The position numbers and the translations under genes were made by a program. The notes beneath the pieces were generated by a model that ran no database searches, was not told the origin of the DNA, and saw nothing but the letters and a program-made list of their open reading frames with translations. Below, one piece after another: positions 7,240 to 16,991 of a stretch of DNA of 64,000 nucleotides. This DNA comes from CAYMKL01 sp964390805 (GTDB lineage Bacteria > Chloroflexota > Anaerolineae > VGOG01), in NCBI GenBank assembly GCA_964390805.1, contig CAYMKL010000004.1:1-64000 (forward strand), given 5' to 3'. Every line of letters begins with the position of its first letter. The stretch's first letter is position 1.

Positions 7240-10200
7240 ATGAAAGCGCGAACCCTTTTTGCCCTGCTGACGATCTTGGCGCTGGTGTTGGCAGCCTGCG
7301 CTCAAGCGACGCCAGAACCAACGAAGGCTCCGGTCGTGGAGCCCACCAAACCCCCGCCTGAGAAACCCACGGCAACGCCGGCCATCGAAGCGGTCGAGTT
7401 GCGGTTCACGTACTACGCGGACGGCAACGAGGCGGAGGTGATGCAGGGGATCCTGGAGAAGTTCGAGGCTGCGAACCCCGGCATCAAGGTCGTGCTCGAC
7501 GTGGTGCCGTATTCCACGATTGACGAGCAGTTGCCGGTGCAGGTGGAAACGGGAGAGGGACCGGACCTGGCGCGAATCACCAACTTCGGCGCGTATCGCG
7601 GCAAGCTGTTGGACCTGCGTCCGTATCTGGCTGATGCTGGCTACTACGAGGCCAACTTCCCTGCGCCAGTGCTGGCGGCGATGCGAGGGGAGGGTGACAC
7701 ATCCGGTCTGCACGGTTTCCCCGATGCACTGACGGTGACAGGGCCGTACGTCAACAAGACCCTGTTCGACCAGGCAGGCATCGGGCTGCCAGGGGAAGGC
7801 ACGACCTGGGAGGAGTGGACGGAGCTGACCAAGCAGGTGGCGGAAGCGACGGGTGTGCAGTATGCCCTCTCGATAGACCGCACGGGACACCGCTTCGCTG
7901 GCCCTGCCATGAGCATGGGGGCGACCCTGATTGACGCCGCTGGCAACTTCACAGTTGACACACCAGGCTTCCGTGCCTTCGCCGAGCTGCTGAACGGTTG
8001 GCATGAAGACGCCATCACGCCGTCGGAGGTGTGGCTGGTAGGGGACAGTCTGAACAACTGCATAGACTTCCTCATCAGCGGCGATCTGGTGATGTGCATG
8101 TCGGGCAGTTGGCAGATCGGTCGCATGGCCAAGGACGTGGGCGATGCCTTCGACTGGGTGGTGGTGCCGAATCCCAGCGGTGCTGGTGGCAGCACGGGAG
8201 TGGCTGGTGGCTCTGCAGTGGTGGCCTTTGCAGACACGGAGCATCCTGAGGCGGTGGCCAGGCTGATGGAGTTCCTGATCCAGCGGGAGAACTACGGGGC
8301 CTTCTCGGCGGGCACGCTGGCGCTGCCTGCGCAGACGGACGTGGCATCGCAGGGGGTGGCGTTCCAGACGGACGACGCATCGGTGCTGGGAGCGCTGTCG
8401 GCGTACACCGCCGAAGTACCGAAGCTGCAAGACCAGGCGGTGGGCCTGAACGTTCATCCCTTCGCCTTCGCCTACTATCGCAACAGCGCCAATCGTATCG
8501 CGCAGTACCTGACAGGCGAGTTGACCCTCGACGCAGCTTTGCAACGCCTGCAGCAGGATATTGACGACGCCATCGCTGAGGCGACAGGCGTAGCTCCTGA
8601 GAAGCCGGCCATATCTGCCGAGCTACGCTTCACGTACTACGCGGACGGCAACGAGGCGGAGGTGATGCAGGGGATTCTGGACAAATTCGAGGCGGCGAAT
8701 CCTGGCATCACGGTGGTGCTGGACGTAGTGCCTTACTCGACGATAGACGAGCAGTTGCCGGTGCAGGTGGAAACGGGGCAAGGTCCCGACCTGGCGCGAA
8801 TCACCAATTTCGGTGCGTATCGCGGCAAGCTGCTGGACATGCGTCCGTATCTGGCTGATGCCGGCTACTACGAGGCCAACTTCCCTGCGCCGGTGTTGGC
8901 GGCTATGCGGGCGGAGGGCGACGCCAAGGGTCTGCATGGCTTCCCCGATGCCTTGACGGTGACGGGGCCGTACGTCAACAAGACCCTGTTCGACCAGGCA
9001 GGCATTGAGCTGCCAGGGGAAGGCACGACCTGGGAGGAGTGGACGGAGCTGACCAAGCAGGTGGCGGAAGCGACGGGTGTGCAGTATGCCCTCTCGATAG
9101 ACCGCACGGGACACCGCTTCGCTGGCCCTGCCATGAGCATGGGGGCGACCCTGATTGACGCCGCTGGCAACTTCACAGTTGACACACCAGGCTTCCGTGC
9201 CTTCGCCGAGCTGCTGAACGGTTGGCATGAAGACGCCATCACGCCGTCGGAGGTGTGGCTGGTAGGGGACAGTCTGAACAACTGCATAGACTTCCTCATC
9301 AGCGGCGATCTGGTGATGTGCATGTCGGGCAGTTGGCAGATCGGTCGCATGGCCAAGGACGTGGGCGATGCCTTCGACTGGGTGGTGGTGCCGAATCCCA
9401 GCGGTGCTGGTGGCAGCACGGGAGTGGCTGGTGGCTCTGCAGTGGTGGCCTTTGCAGACACGGAGCATCCTGAGGCGGTGGCCAGGCTGATGGAGTTCCT
9501 GATCCAGCGGGAGAACTACGGGGCCTTCTCGGCGGGCACGCTGGCGCTGCCTGCGCAGACGGACGTAGCGTCGCAGGGTGTGGCGTTCCAGACAGACGAC
9601 CAATCAGTGCTGGGAGCGCTGTCGGCGTACACTGCCGAGGTGCCCAAGCTGCAAGACCAGGCGGTGGGGCTGAACGTGCATCCCTTTGCCTTCGCTTACT
9701 ACCGCAACAGCGCCAATCGCATTGCCCAATACCTGACAGGGGAGCTGACCCTCGACGCAGCTTTGCAACGCCTGCAGCAAGACATAGACAGCGCCATCGC
9801 TGAAGCAACAGGTAAACCTGTGGAGAAACCCGCGCAGCTGCCCCTGGAAGCTGCCGAGCTACGCTTCACGTACTACGCGGATGGCAACGAGGCGGACGTG
9901 ATGCAGCCGATTCTGGACAAGTTTGAGGCAGAGAATCCCGGCGTCACCGTTATCCTCGACGTAGTGCCATACTCGACGATAGACGAGCAGTTGCCGGTGC
10001 AGGTGGAAACGGGGCAAGGTCCCGACCTGGCGCGAATCACCAATTTCGGTGCGTATCGCGGCAAGCTGCTGGACATGCGTCCGTATCTGGCTGATGCCGG
10101 CTACTACGAGGCCAACTTCCCTGCGCCGGTGTTGGCGGCTATGCGGGCGGAGGGCGACGCCAAGGGTCTGCATGGCTTCCCCGATGCCTTGACGGTGACG

Positions 10201-11052
10201 GGGCCGTACGTCAACAAGACCCTGTTCGACCAGGCAGGCATTGAGCTGCCAGGGGAAGGCACGACCTGGGAGGAGTGGACGGAGCTGACCAAGCAGGTGG
10301 CGGAAGCGACGGGTGTGCAGTATGCCCTCTCGATAGACCGCACGGGACACCGCTTCGCTGGCCCTGCCATGAGCATGGGGGCGACCCTGATTGACGCCGC
10401 TGGCAACTTCACAGTTGACACACCAGGCTTCCGTGCCTTCGCCGAGCTGCTGAACGGTTGGCATGAAGACGCCATCACGCCGTCGGAGGTGTGGCTGGTA
10501 GGGGACAGTCTGAACAACTGCATAGACTTCCTCATCAGCGGCGACCTGGTGATGTGCATGTCGGGCAGTTGGCAGATAGGGCGCATGGCCAAGGACGTGG
10601 GCGACGCCTTTGACTGGGTGGTGGTGCCGAACCCGATTGGTGCTGGTGGCAGCACGGGAGTGGCGGGTGGCTCTGCAGTGGTGGCCTTCGCGGACACGGA
10701 GCATCCGGAGGCCACGGCCAGGCTGATGGAGTTCCTGATCCAGCCGGAGAACTACGGAGCGTTCTCAGGTGGCACGTTGGCATTGCCTGCGCAGACGGAC
10801 GTAGCGTCGCAGGGGGTGGCGTTCCAGACAGACGACGCGTCGGTGTTGGGAGCGCTGTCGGCGTACACTGCCGAAGTGCCGAAGCTGCAAGATCAGGCGG
10901 TGGGGCTGAACGTCCACCCCTTCGCTTTCGCCTACTATCGCAACAGCGCCAATCGTATTGCCCAATACCTGACAGGCGAGCTCACGCTTGACGAGGCTCT
11001 GCAACGCCTGCAGCAGGACATTGACGACGCAATCGCTGAAGCGAAGAAGTAG
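7240..11052 (+). CDS. Triple-domain sugar-binding lipoprotein of an ABC importer
   Basis: An extraordinary 1270-residue product. A lipoprotein signal ends LVLAAC (C20), a Pro/Thr linker follows, then three complete family-1 solute-binding domains at about 53-455, 461-865 and 873-1270. Each begins ELRFTYYADGNEA and ends in an amphipathic IDDAIAEA segment. A normal protein of this family has one domain of about 400-430 residues. The only spacers between domains are about 10-20 residues. SD is AGGAGGAAAG just before the ATG. The partners are the permeases at 11313 and 12342. No internal stops, frameshifts or second signal peptides were seen. Confidence 0.92.
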   Translation: MKARTLFALLTILALVLAACAQATPEPTKAPVVEPTKPPPEKPTATPAIEAVELRFTYYADGNEAEVMQGILEKFEAANPGIKVVLDVVPYSTIDEQLPVQVETGEGPDLARITNFGAYRGKLLDLRPYLADAGYYEANFPAPVLAAMRGEGDTSGLHGFPDALTVTGPYVNKTLFDQAGIGLPGEGTTWEEWTELTKQVAEATGVQYALSIDRTGHRFAGPAMSMGATLIDAAGNFTVDTPGFRAFAELLNGWHEDAITPSEVWLVGDSLNNCIDFLISGDLVMCMSGSWQIGRMAKDVGDAFDWVVVPNPSGAGGSTGVAGGSAVVAFADTEHPEAVARLMEFLIQRENYGAFSAGTLALPAQTDVASQGVAFQTDDASVLGALSAYTAEVPKLQDQAVGLNVHPFAFAYYRNSANRIAQYLTGELTLDAALQRLQQDIDDAIAEATGVAPEKPAISAELRFTYYADGNEAEVMQGILDKFEAANPGITVVLDVVPYSTIDEQLPVQVETGQGPDLARITNFGAYRGKLLDMRPYLADAGYYEANFPAPVLAAMRAEGDAKGLHGFPDALTVTGPYVNKTLFDQAGIELPGEGTTWEEWTELTKQVAEATGVQYALSIDRTGHRFAGPAMSMGATLIDAAGNFTVDTPGFRAFAELLNGWHEDAITPSEVWLVGDSLNNCIDFLISGDLVMCMSGSWQIGRMAKDVGDAFDWVVVPNPSGAGGSTGVAGGSAVVAFADTEHPEAVARLMEFLIQRENYGAFSAGTLALPAQTDVASQGVAFQTDDQSVLGALSAYTAEVPKLQDQAVGLNVHPFAFAYYRNSANRIAQYLTGELTLDAALQRLQQDIDSAIAEATGKPVEKPAQLPLEAAELRFTYYADGNEADVMQPILDKFEAENPGVTVILDVVPYSTIDEQLPVQVETGQGPDLARITNFGAYRGKLLDMRPYLADAGYYEANFPAPVLAAMRAEGDAKGLHGFPDALTVTGPYVNKTLFDQAGIELPGEGTTWEEWTELTKQVAEATGVQYALSIDRTGHRFAGPAMSMGATLIDAAGNFTVDTPGFRAFAELLNGWHEDAITPSEVWLVGDSLNNCIDFLISGDLVMCMSGSWQIGRMAKDVGDAFDWVVVPNPIGAGGSTGVAGGSAVVAFADTEHPEATARLMEFLIQPENYGAFSGGTLALPAQTDVASQGVAFQTDDASVLGALSAYTAEVPKLQDQAVGLNVHPFAFAYYRNSANRIAQYLTGELTLDEALQRLQQDIDDAIAEAKK
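7396..11049 (+). repeat. Three direct repeats of about 1.23 kb inside the binding-protein gene
   Basis: Units begin at 7396, 8620 and 9856, giving periods of 1224 and 1236 bp. Compared line by line, units 1 and 2 are identical over about 550 bp (around 7792-8343 against 9016-9567). Units 2 and 3 are identical over about 575 bp (around 8733-9309 against 9969-10545). Outside these blocks they differ at scattered positions, mostly synonymous. Confidence 0.95.
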
Positions 11053-11122
11053 TTCAGTGTCAGTAGTCGTGGGGGCGCAGCTTAGTGGCGCTTTGGCTAG
11101 CTGCTCAGGTGCTTGGCAAAAC

Positions 11123-11245
11123 TCCTCCCCCTGGCAGAGCTTGCCCTGAGCTTGCCGAAGGGGGGAGACCGGGAGGGGGTGGATTCTTCGACGCAGAAGG
11201 TCCACCCTCCCCTAGCCCCTCCCTCTGAGAGAGGGGAAGTGCTCT
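11123..11245. repeat. GC-rich inverted repeats between binding protein and permease
   Basis: CTCCCCC (11125-11131) pairs with GGGGGAG (11161-11167) across a CCTGAGC/CCGAAGG dispersed repeat (11139-11165). GGGAGGGGGTGGA (about 11169-11181) pairs with TCCACCCTCCC (about 11200-11210). The structures could limit transcription or protect the 3' end of the binding-protein mRNA. Related sequence occurs at 16876-16985. Confidence 0.6.
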
Positions 11246-11312
11246 GCTCGCTAAACGCTTACAACCTGGCCTGGGACACGGCTGCGCCCTTGCGGAAGGA
11301 GTTCATGGTGCT

Positions 11313-12335
11313 ATGACTGTGCAATCGTACCAACGAGCAACTCAAGCGATTCGTGATTGGATTGGCCGACCTTTCTCTGTCCTTCTCAACCTCGCCATCT
11401 CAGCCGTTGACGTCGTTTTCGGCGTCGTACAGAGATGGATCGGCATCCGCGGTGTACCCTATCTCTTTGTGCTCCCGAATCTGCTCATCTTCGGCATTTT
11501 CATTCTGTTTCCCATGCTGCTCAACTTCGTCTATGCCTTCACAGGGGGCACAGAGTTCTTCCCCGACAAACGGCCGGGGGTTGGGACGGCTAACTTCGAG
11601 CAGCTTCTAGCTTGTGAGAGTTTTCTTGACCCCAACACCTGCCGCGAAGACCTGTTCTGGCGCGCCGTGTTCAACACGGGTGGCTACGTCGTCGCTCAAG
11701 TGAGTCTAATGGTGATCATCTCACTGATCACCGCCATCGCACTCAACCGTAAGATCAAGGCGCGTGGGTTTTTCCGCAGTGTTTATTTCTATCCCGTGCT
11801 GCTGTCGCCCATCGTGGTGGCGCTGATCTGGAAATGGATTCTGCAGGAGAACGGGTTGCTCAACGGGATTATCACCGGTTTGGGTGGTGGTAAGGTGCCG
11901 TTCATGGTGGACGCGGGGTGGGCCCGTTTCTGGGTGGTGATTATCAGCGTGTGGGCCAACATGGGGTTCTACACGCTGATCCTGTTGGCTGGCTTGCAGG
12001 CCATTCCGCCGGAGCTCTATGAGGCCGTCGAGATTGACGGGGCTAATGCTATGCAAGCCTTCCGTGCCATCACCCTGCCGCTGCTCATGCCCAGCATGTT
12101 AGTGGTATTGGTGCTGTCGTTGATTCGAGCAGTGCAGGTGTTCGACGTGGTGTTTGCCTTTACGGGAGGCGGTCCAGGCACCGCAACGCTGTATCTTGTC
12201 CAGTACATCTACGACAAAGGCTTCGCCAGCCCGTCCAGGCAATTCGGCCTCGCTGCGAGCGCCTCGCTGCTCATGGCGGGGGTATTGGTCGTGTTGACGA
12301 TGGCACAACTGGTGTTGCGTGGAGAGGAGGCTTAG
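11313..12335 (+). CDS. Sugar ABC transporter permease (MalF type)
   Basis: A 340-residue inner-membrane permease with about six membrane segments and the EAA-loop region ELYEAVEIDGANAMQAFRAITLP, which docks the ATPase. An extracytoplasmic stretch after TM1 contains two Cys (CESFLDPNTC), which could form a disulfide. SD GGAAGGA precedes the ATG. It pairs with 12342-13394. No ATP-binding protein gene is adjacent, as is common for this family where one ATPase serves many importers. Confidence 0.92.
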   Translation: MTVQSYQRATQAIRDWIGRPFSVLLNLAISAVDVVFGVVQRWIGIRGVPYLFVLPNLLIFGIFILFPMLLNFVYAFTGGTEFFPDKRPGVGTANFEQLLACESFLDPNTCREDLFWRAVFNTGGYVVAQVSLMVIISLITAIALNRKIKARGFFRSVYFYPVLLSPIVVALIWKWILQENGLLNGIITGLGGGKVPFMVDAGWARFWVVIISVWANMGFYTLILLAGLQAIPPELYEAVEIDGANAMQAFRAITLPLLMPSMLVVLVLSLIRAVQVFDVVFAFTGGGPGTATLYLVQYIYDKGFASPSRQFGLAASASLLMAGVLVVLTMAQLVLRGEEA

Positions 12336-12341
12336 GCAGAG

Positions 12342-13394
<1,053 letters not shown>

Positions 13395-13414
13395 ACATCA
13401 CCGGGCAATATCGG

Positions 13415-14611
13415 ATGGCAGACAGCACTCTGCAAGACTCCAAGTCCTCCAACCCCCCAGAGATAAAGCACGACTCACCGCTGCCTGAGGAAAGCCGCTT
13501 CGCCTGTCTGCGCGGCTGTGGTCTCTGCTGCTCCTATCGTGTTCTCGTGACAGAAGCAGATCGGCAGCGCTTGCAGGTCGTTGACGTTGATCCTGAGCCC
13601 TGGGAGTTGGCGCCTAATGGCGAACAGGCCCTGCTCCGGACGTCGGGTTTCTGTTTCTACCTTGACCCTCAGCAGCGCTGCACAGTGTACGAACACCGCC
13701 CCGAACACTGCCGCGCCTATCCCTATCTCTGGACAACCTATGACCGAGCTCAGTTGGACGTGGATTTCAGTTGTCCAGGGTTGGGCCAGGGCAATGCGAT
13801 TCCGGCCGGGTGGCGCCAGCCCCGGGTCGGGGTCACCCAACCCTTCGACAGGCTCAGGACACCGCGGCAGGCCCAGCGCAAAGAAGCGATTCGCAAGCTC
13901 CAGGGTTTACTGCGCGCCCAGCGATGCTACGCAGCCCCAGAGGTGCTGGCTGCGCTTGGGGAATGGGCACTTGACGAACTGGCTACTCTCTGGTATACTG
14001 CCCCACATGCGGGGGGCTCCGCCACGCGCGTGGGCCAAAGGCGGCCGCTTCTGGCTAATGCGGAAACGCTGGATGACCTGACGGCGTTGTGGCAGGGGCT
14101 ATCCCTGGTTTGCCAGCCTGTGGAGGAGTCACTGGCCGACATAGCTTTAATGGAACGGCATTTCGGCCGCCCCCGTTGGAACACCAGGCTTGGCCCGGAG
14201 GGGGAGGTTGCTCTCTACCGCTTCTGGATTGCCGAGGGAGTTCTCCATCTGGAGGACAGAGGCGGAGCGCACAGAGAAGCCTCGATTGGCGATGTCGGGC
14301 CTGTCCCTTGGCAGCCCGATGCTCTCGCCACCCGCCGAGCCTATCTCCAGCGGTGGCTGAAGCGGCAACTGTTGGTGCGGCTGGCGAACAGCCTGGCCGT
14401 GGCCAGCCTTTTGCCAGGCGGGCACGTGGCCACCTGCTATCTGCAGTTCCTGACGGAAGTGGATGGGCGGCTGGCGGTGCTGGCTCCAGCGCTGACGCTG
14501 GCCAGTGGGAAAGGAGCGATAGATCGTGCTGTCGCACTGGAGGCCATTCGCGGTAGCGATGGCCTTTTGCGGGCCTGGTGCCAGAGCGCCCGACTGGGCG
14601 CGACGAACTAA
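13415..14611 (+). CDS. YkgJ-family cysteine-cluster protein
   Basis: A 398-residue protein whose N-terminal half carries the YkgJ pattern of clustered Cys, CLRGCGLCC followed later by CTVYEHRPEHCRAYP, thought to bind a metal or Fe-S centre. The function of this family is not established. The ATG at 13415 is chosen because the Cys domain follows shortly; the SD is weak. A dispersed repeat (13841-13861) lies in frame and encodes PFDRLRTP. The gene comes 20 bp after the permease, but a role in transport is doubtful. Confidence 0.75.
   Translation: MADSTLQDSKSSNPPEIKHDSPLPEESRFACLRGCGLCCSYRVLVTEADRQRLQVVDVDPEPWELAPNGEQALLRTSGFCFYLDPQQRCTVYEHRPEHCRAYPYLWTTYDRAQLDVDFSCPGLGQGNAIPAGWRQPRVGVTQPFDRLRTPRQAQRKEAIRKLQGLLRAQRCYAAPEVLAALGEWALDELATLWYTAPHAGGSATRVGQRRPLLANAETLDDLTALWQGLSLVCQPVEESLADIALMERHFGRPRWNTRLGPEGEVALYRFWIAEGVLHLEDRGGAHREASIGDVGPVPWQPDALATRRAYLQRWLKRQLLVRLANSLAVASLLPGGHVATCYLQFLTEVDGRLAVLAPALTLASGKGAIDRAVALEAIRGSDGLLRAWCQSARLGATN
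13841..13861. repeat. Dispersed TTCGACAGGCTCAGG repeat inside the YkgJ gene
   Basis: CCCTTCGACAGGCTCAGGAC lies in frame and encodes PFDRLRT. It is the complement-strand form of the CCTGAGC...CGAAGG repeat seen elsewhere in the window. Confidence 0.75.
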
Positions 14612-14648
14612 TAGCAATATCCAATACCCAATTCAGGAGGTCATCGTA

Positions 14649-15827
14649 GTGAGTAGCACAAAACGTCCCACGCGCAAAGTGAACCCTTTAGAAAAGAACC
14701 TGTTAGGGGTGACCGTTAACGAGGCCCCCTTGCTGCTACCGGGCTTACTGGTCGCCGCGCTGCTCGCCTGGTTGAGCATCTGGTTGAGCAAATTCATCGG
14801 CGTCACCCTGATGGGCTTTGATAAGACCCCCATCTCAGCCGTGATGCTGGGCATTCTTCTGGGCTTGATCATCGGCGCCGTCGTCCCAATGCCTCAGGTG
14901 CTTAAGCCTGGTCTGAGGTTCTGTGTGAAGAAGGTTCTGCGCCTCGGCATCATCATGCTGGGCATTCGCTTGACCCTCTTTGATGTGTTCAAGCTGGGTG
15001 TGTACGGGGTGCCGATCGTCGTCTTATGCATTCTCGGTGCGTTGTTCTTCACCACCCGCATCAACAAGTGGCTCAAGCTCCCGGAGCGGCTGGGCACGCT
15101 CATTGCGGTGGGAACCTCCATCTGCGGTGTCTCGGCTATCGTGGCCACCGGCCCGGCCATTGACGCTGAGGAAGAGGAGGTGGCCTACGCGGTGGCGGTG
15201 ATCACCATCTTTGGACTTTTGGCCACTCTCGTATACCCCTACGCCACGAACGCGATCTTTGCTGGTGAGGCGATGAAGGTAGGGCTTTTCCTGGGCACAT
15301 CTGTTCACGACACATCCCAGGTCGTGGGTTCTGCGAAGGTGTACGCCGACGTGTTCTCGGCGCCGCTGGCCCTCGACGTGGCCACGGTCACCAAGCTGGT
15401 GCGCAACGTGTTCATGGCCGTTGTCATTCCCTTCATGGCGTTCTATTATGCCGGAAGGCGCGCCCGCAAGACTCAGGGCGAATCGTCTGGCAAGAAGGCC
15501 AGTTTCCTGAAGCTGCTGCCCCTCTTTGTCATCGGATTTCTCCTCATGGCCGTGCTCCGATCCGTTGGTGACGCCGGCATCAAGGCGGGTGGCAATGCCT
15601 TCGGGTTGTGGGACGGTGGAGCCTGGAAAAGCATCTACAGCTCCATCAAGACCTGGGCCGGCAACTTCCTGGTTGTGGCCCTGGCCGGTGTTGGGCTGAG
15701 CACCGATTTCCGAACGTTCAAAGGATTGGGAATCAAACCATTCCTGGTCGGCCTGGGCGCGGCCCTGTTGGTGGGGGGCGTAAGCTTCATCGCCATCTCC
15801 CTGCTGGGGAGTTTTGTGACGCTTTGA
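14649..15827 (+). CDS. YeiH/UPF0324-family membrane transporter (putative sulfate/sulfite exporter)
   Basis: A 392-residue polytopic membrane protein (about ten segments) of the YeiH/UPF0324 family, which databases call putative sulfate exporters. Family hallmarks are KKVLRLGIIMLGIRLT, GTSICGVSAIVATGPAI, GTSVHDTSQVVGSA and GLSTDFRTFKGLGIKP. The GTG at 14649 is chosen because CAGGAGG lies 8 nt upstream; an earlier ATG at 14526 would overlap the preceding gene. Its place before the ComA/GAPDH/PGK group suggests export of a sulfur oxyanion or sulfonate, which is inference. Confidence 0.85.
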   Translation: MSSTKRPTRKVNPLEKNLLGVTVNEAPLLLPGLLVAALLAWLSIWLSKFIGVTLMGFDKTPISAVMLGILLGLIIGAVVPMPQVLKPGLRFCVKKVLRLGIIMLGIRLTLFDVFKLGVYGVPIVVLCILGALFFTTRINKWLKLPERLGTLIAVGTSICGVSAIVATGPAIDAEEEEVAYAVAVITIFGLLATLVYPYATNAIFAGEAMKVGLFLGTSVHDTSQVVGSAKVYADVFSAPLALDVATVTKLVRNVFMAVVIPFMAFYYAGRRARKTQGESSGKKASFLKLLPLFVIGFLLMAVLRSVGDAGIKAGGNAFGLWDGGAWKSIYSSIKTWAGNFLVVALAGVGLSTDFRTFKGLGIKPFLVGLGAALLVGGVSFIAISLLGSFVTL

Positions 15828-15851
15828 CGTCAAACGAAAAGGAGTCTAGAC

Positions 15852-16871
15852 ATGGTTAGAGTAGCTGTAGTCGGATTTGGCACCATCGGCGAACGCATCG
15901 CCGACGGGCTGGCCAGGCAACAGGATGTGGAACTGGTCGGGGTGGCCGACGTAGCCCCAACGCTGCCGGTGCGCGCGTTGGTCGAGTCTGGCCGGGGGTA
16001 CTCCGTCTATTGCAGCTTGTCAGAGCACATTCCGACAATGGAAGAAGCCGGCATCCCCATCGCCGGGACACTGGACGATCTGCTGGAGCAGGTAGACATG
16101 GTCTGCGACGCGACCCCGCCCGGCATCGGGATGCAGAACAAGGCAATCTACCAGAGGCACAATATCCCGGCCACCTTCCAGGGCGGGGAGAAGCACGAGA
16201 TTAGCCCTATCCTGTTCAGCAGCACGGCCAACTACGACATGGCCAAGGGTGTGGACTATATCAAGCTGGTCTCGTGCAACACCACGGGCATCGTGCGGGC
16301 GGTCGTGGCGGTGGACGAAGCCTTTGGCGTGGAGAAGGCGGTGGCTACCATCGTGCGCCGCGCCGCTGACCCCTCTGAAATCCACAAGGGACCCATTGAC
16401 GCCGCCATTCCCGGCAAGGTCCCTTCGCATCAAGCCACGGACTTGAAGCGCGTGATGCCCCACGTGGAGGCGATGGGCTTCATCATCACCGTGCCCACTA
16501 CCCACGGGCACGTCATCGCCATGCATGCCACCCTGAAGAAGGAAATCGCCACTGAGGATGCCCTGGAGGTCTTCCGCCAGGGGCGGCGCATCCGCACCTT
16601 TCGCATAGACGAAGGCTTCCTTTCCAACACCCACATCTTCGACTACCTGCGCGACCTGGGCGTACCGCGAGCTGACATGTACGAAGTCGGCATCTGGGAG
16701 GAAACCGTGCTGGCCCAGGGCCGCGACCTGTACTGGATCCACAACATCCCCCAGGAAGCCATCGTCATCCCGGAGAACATTGACGCCATCCGCGCCAGGA
16801 TGGGCATGGAGGCGGACAAGTGGGAGGCCGTGGACACCACCGATCGCTACCTGGGCATCGCCAAGGGCTAA
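15852..16871 (+). CDS. Type II (archaeal-type) glyceraldehyde-3-phosphate dehydrogenase
   Basis: A 339-residue enzyme of the archaeal GAPDH class, which converts glyceraldehyde-3-phosphate to 1,3-bisphosphoglycerate with NAD(P). The Rossmann motif is GFGTIGERI, the catalytic Cys142 sits in SCNTTG, and family blocks include DATPPGIGMQN and TTHGHVIAMHA. Bacteria normally use class I GAPDH, so this is atypical and may be acquired from archaea. SD AAAAGGAG precedes the ATG. It lies directly before an archaeal-type PGK, giving a two-enzyme ATP-forming step. Confidence 0.93.
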   Translation: MVRVAVVGFGTIGERIADGLARQQDVELVGVADVAPTLPVRALVESGRGYSVYCSLSEHIPTMEEAGIPIAGTLDDLLEQVDMVCDATPPGIGMQNKAIYQRHNIPATFQGGEKHEISPILFSSTANYDMAKGVDYIKLVSCNTTGIVRAVVAVDEAFGVEKAVATIVRRAADPSEIHKGPIDAAIPGKVPSHQATDLKRVMPHVEAMGFIITVPTTHGHVIAMHATLKKEIATEDALEVFRQGRRIRTFRIDEGFLSNTHIFDYLRDLGVPRADMYEVGIWEETVLAQGRDLYWIHNIPQEAIVIPENIDAIRARMGMEADKWEAVDTTDRYLGIAKG

Positions 16872-16875
16872 CCAA

Positions 16876-16985
16876 ACTCCTCCCTCCCTGGCAGAGAGGG
16901 GTTGGGGGAGGGTGGCACTGTGCTCTGAGCATGGTTCAACCCCCACCCCAGCCCTCCCCCTGGCAGGGGGAGGGAGTGAGAGGGT
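16876..16985. repeat. GC-rich intergenic repeat between GAPDH and PGK
   Basis: Imperfect inverted tracts of the type CCCTGGCAGAGAGGGG and CCCTCCCCCTGGCAGG with their purine-rich counterparts fill the spacer. The same motif family occurs at 11123-11245. Probable dispersed non-coding repeat; its last bases adjoin the PGK start. Confidence 0.6.
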
Positions 16986-16991
16986 GTTGAT

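Noticed and set aside
7123..10704. Long open frames on the minus strand opposite the triple binding-protein gene (three similar ones)
   Set aside because: They recur only because the sense gene is repeated; composition is His/Arg/Gln-rich, no start signals or recognisable domains.
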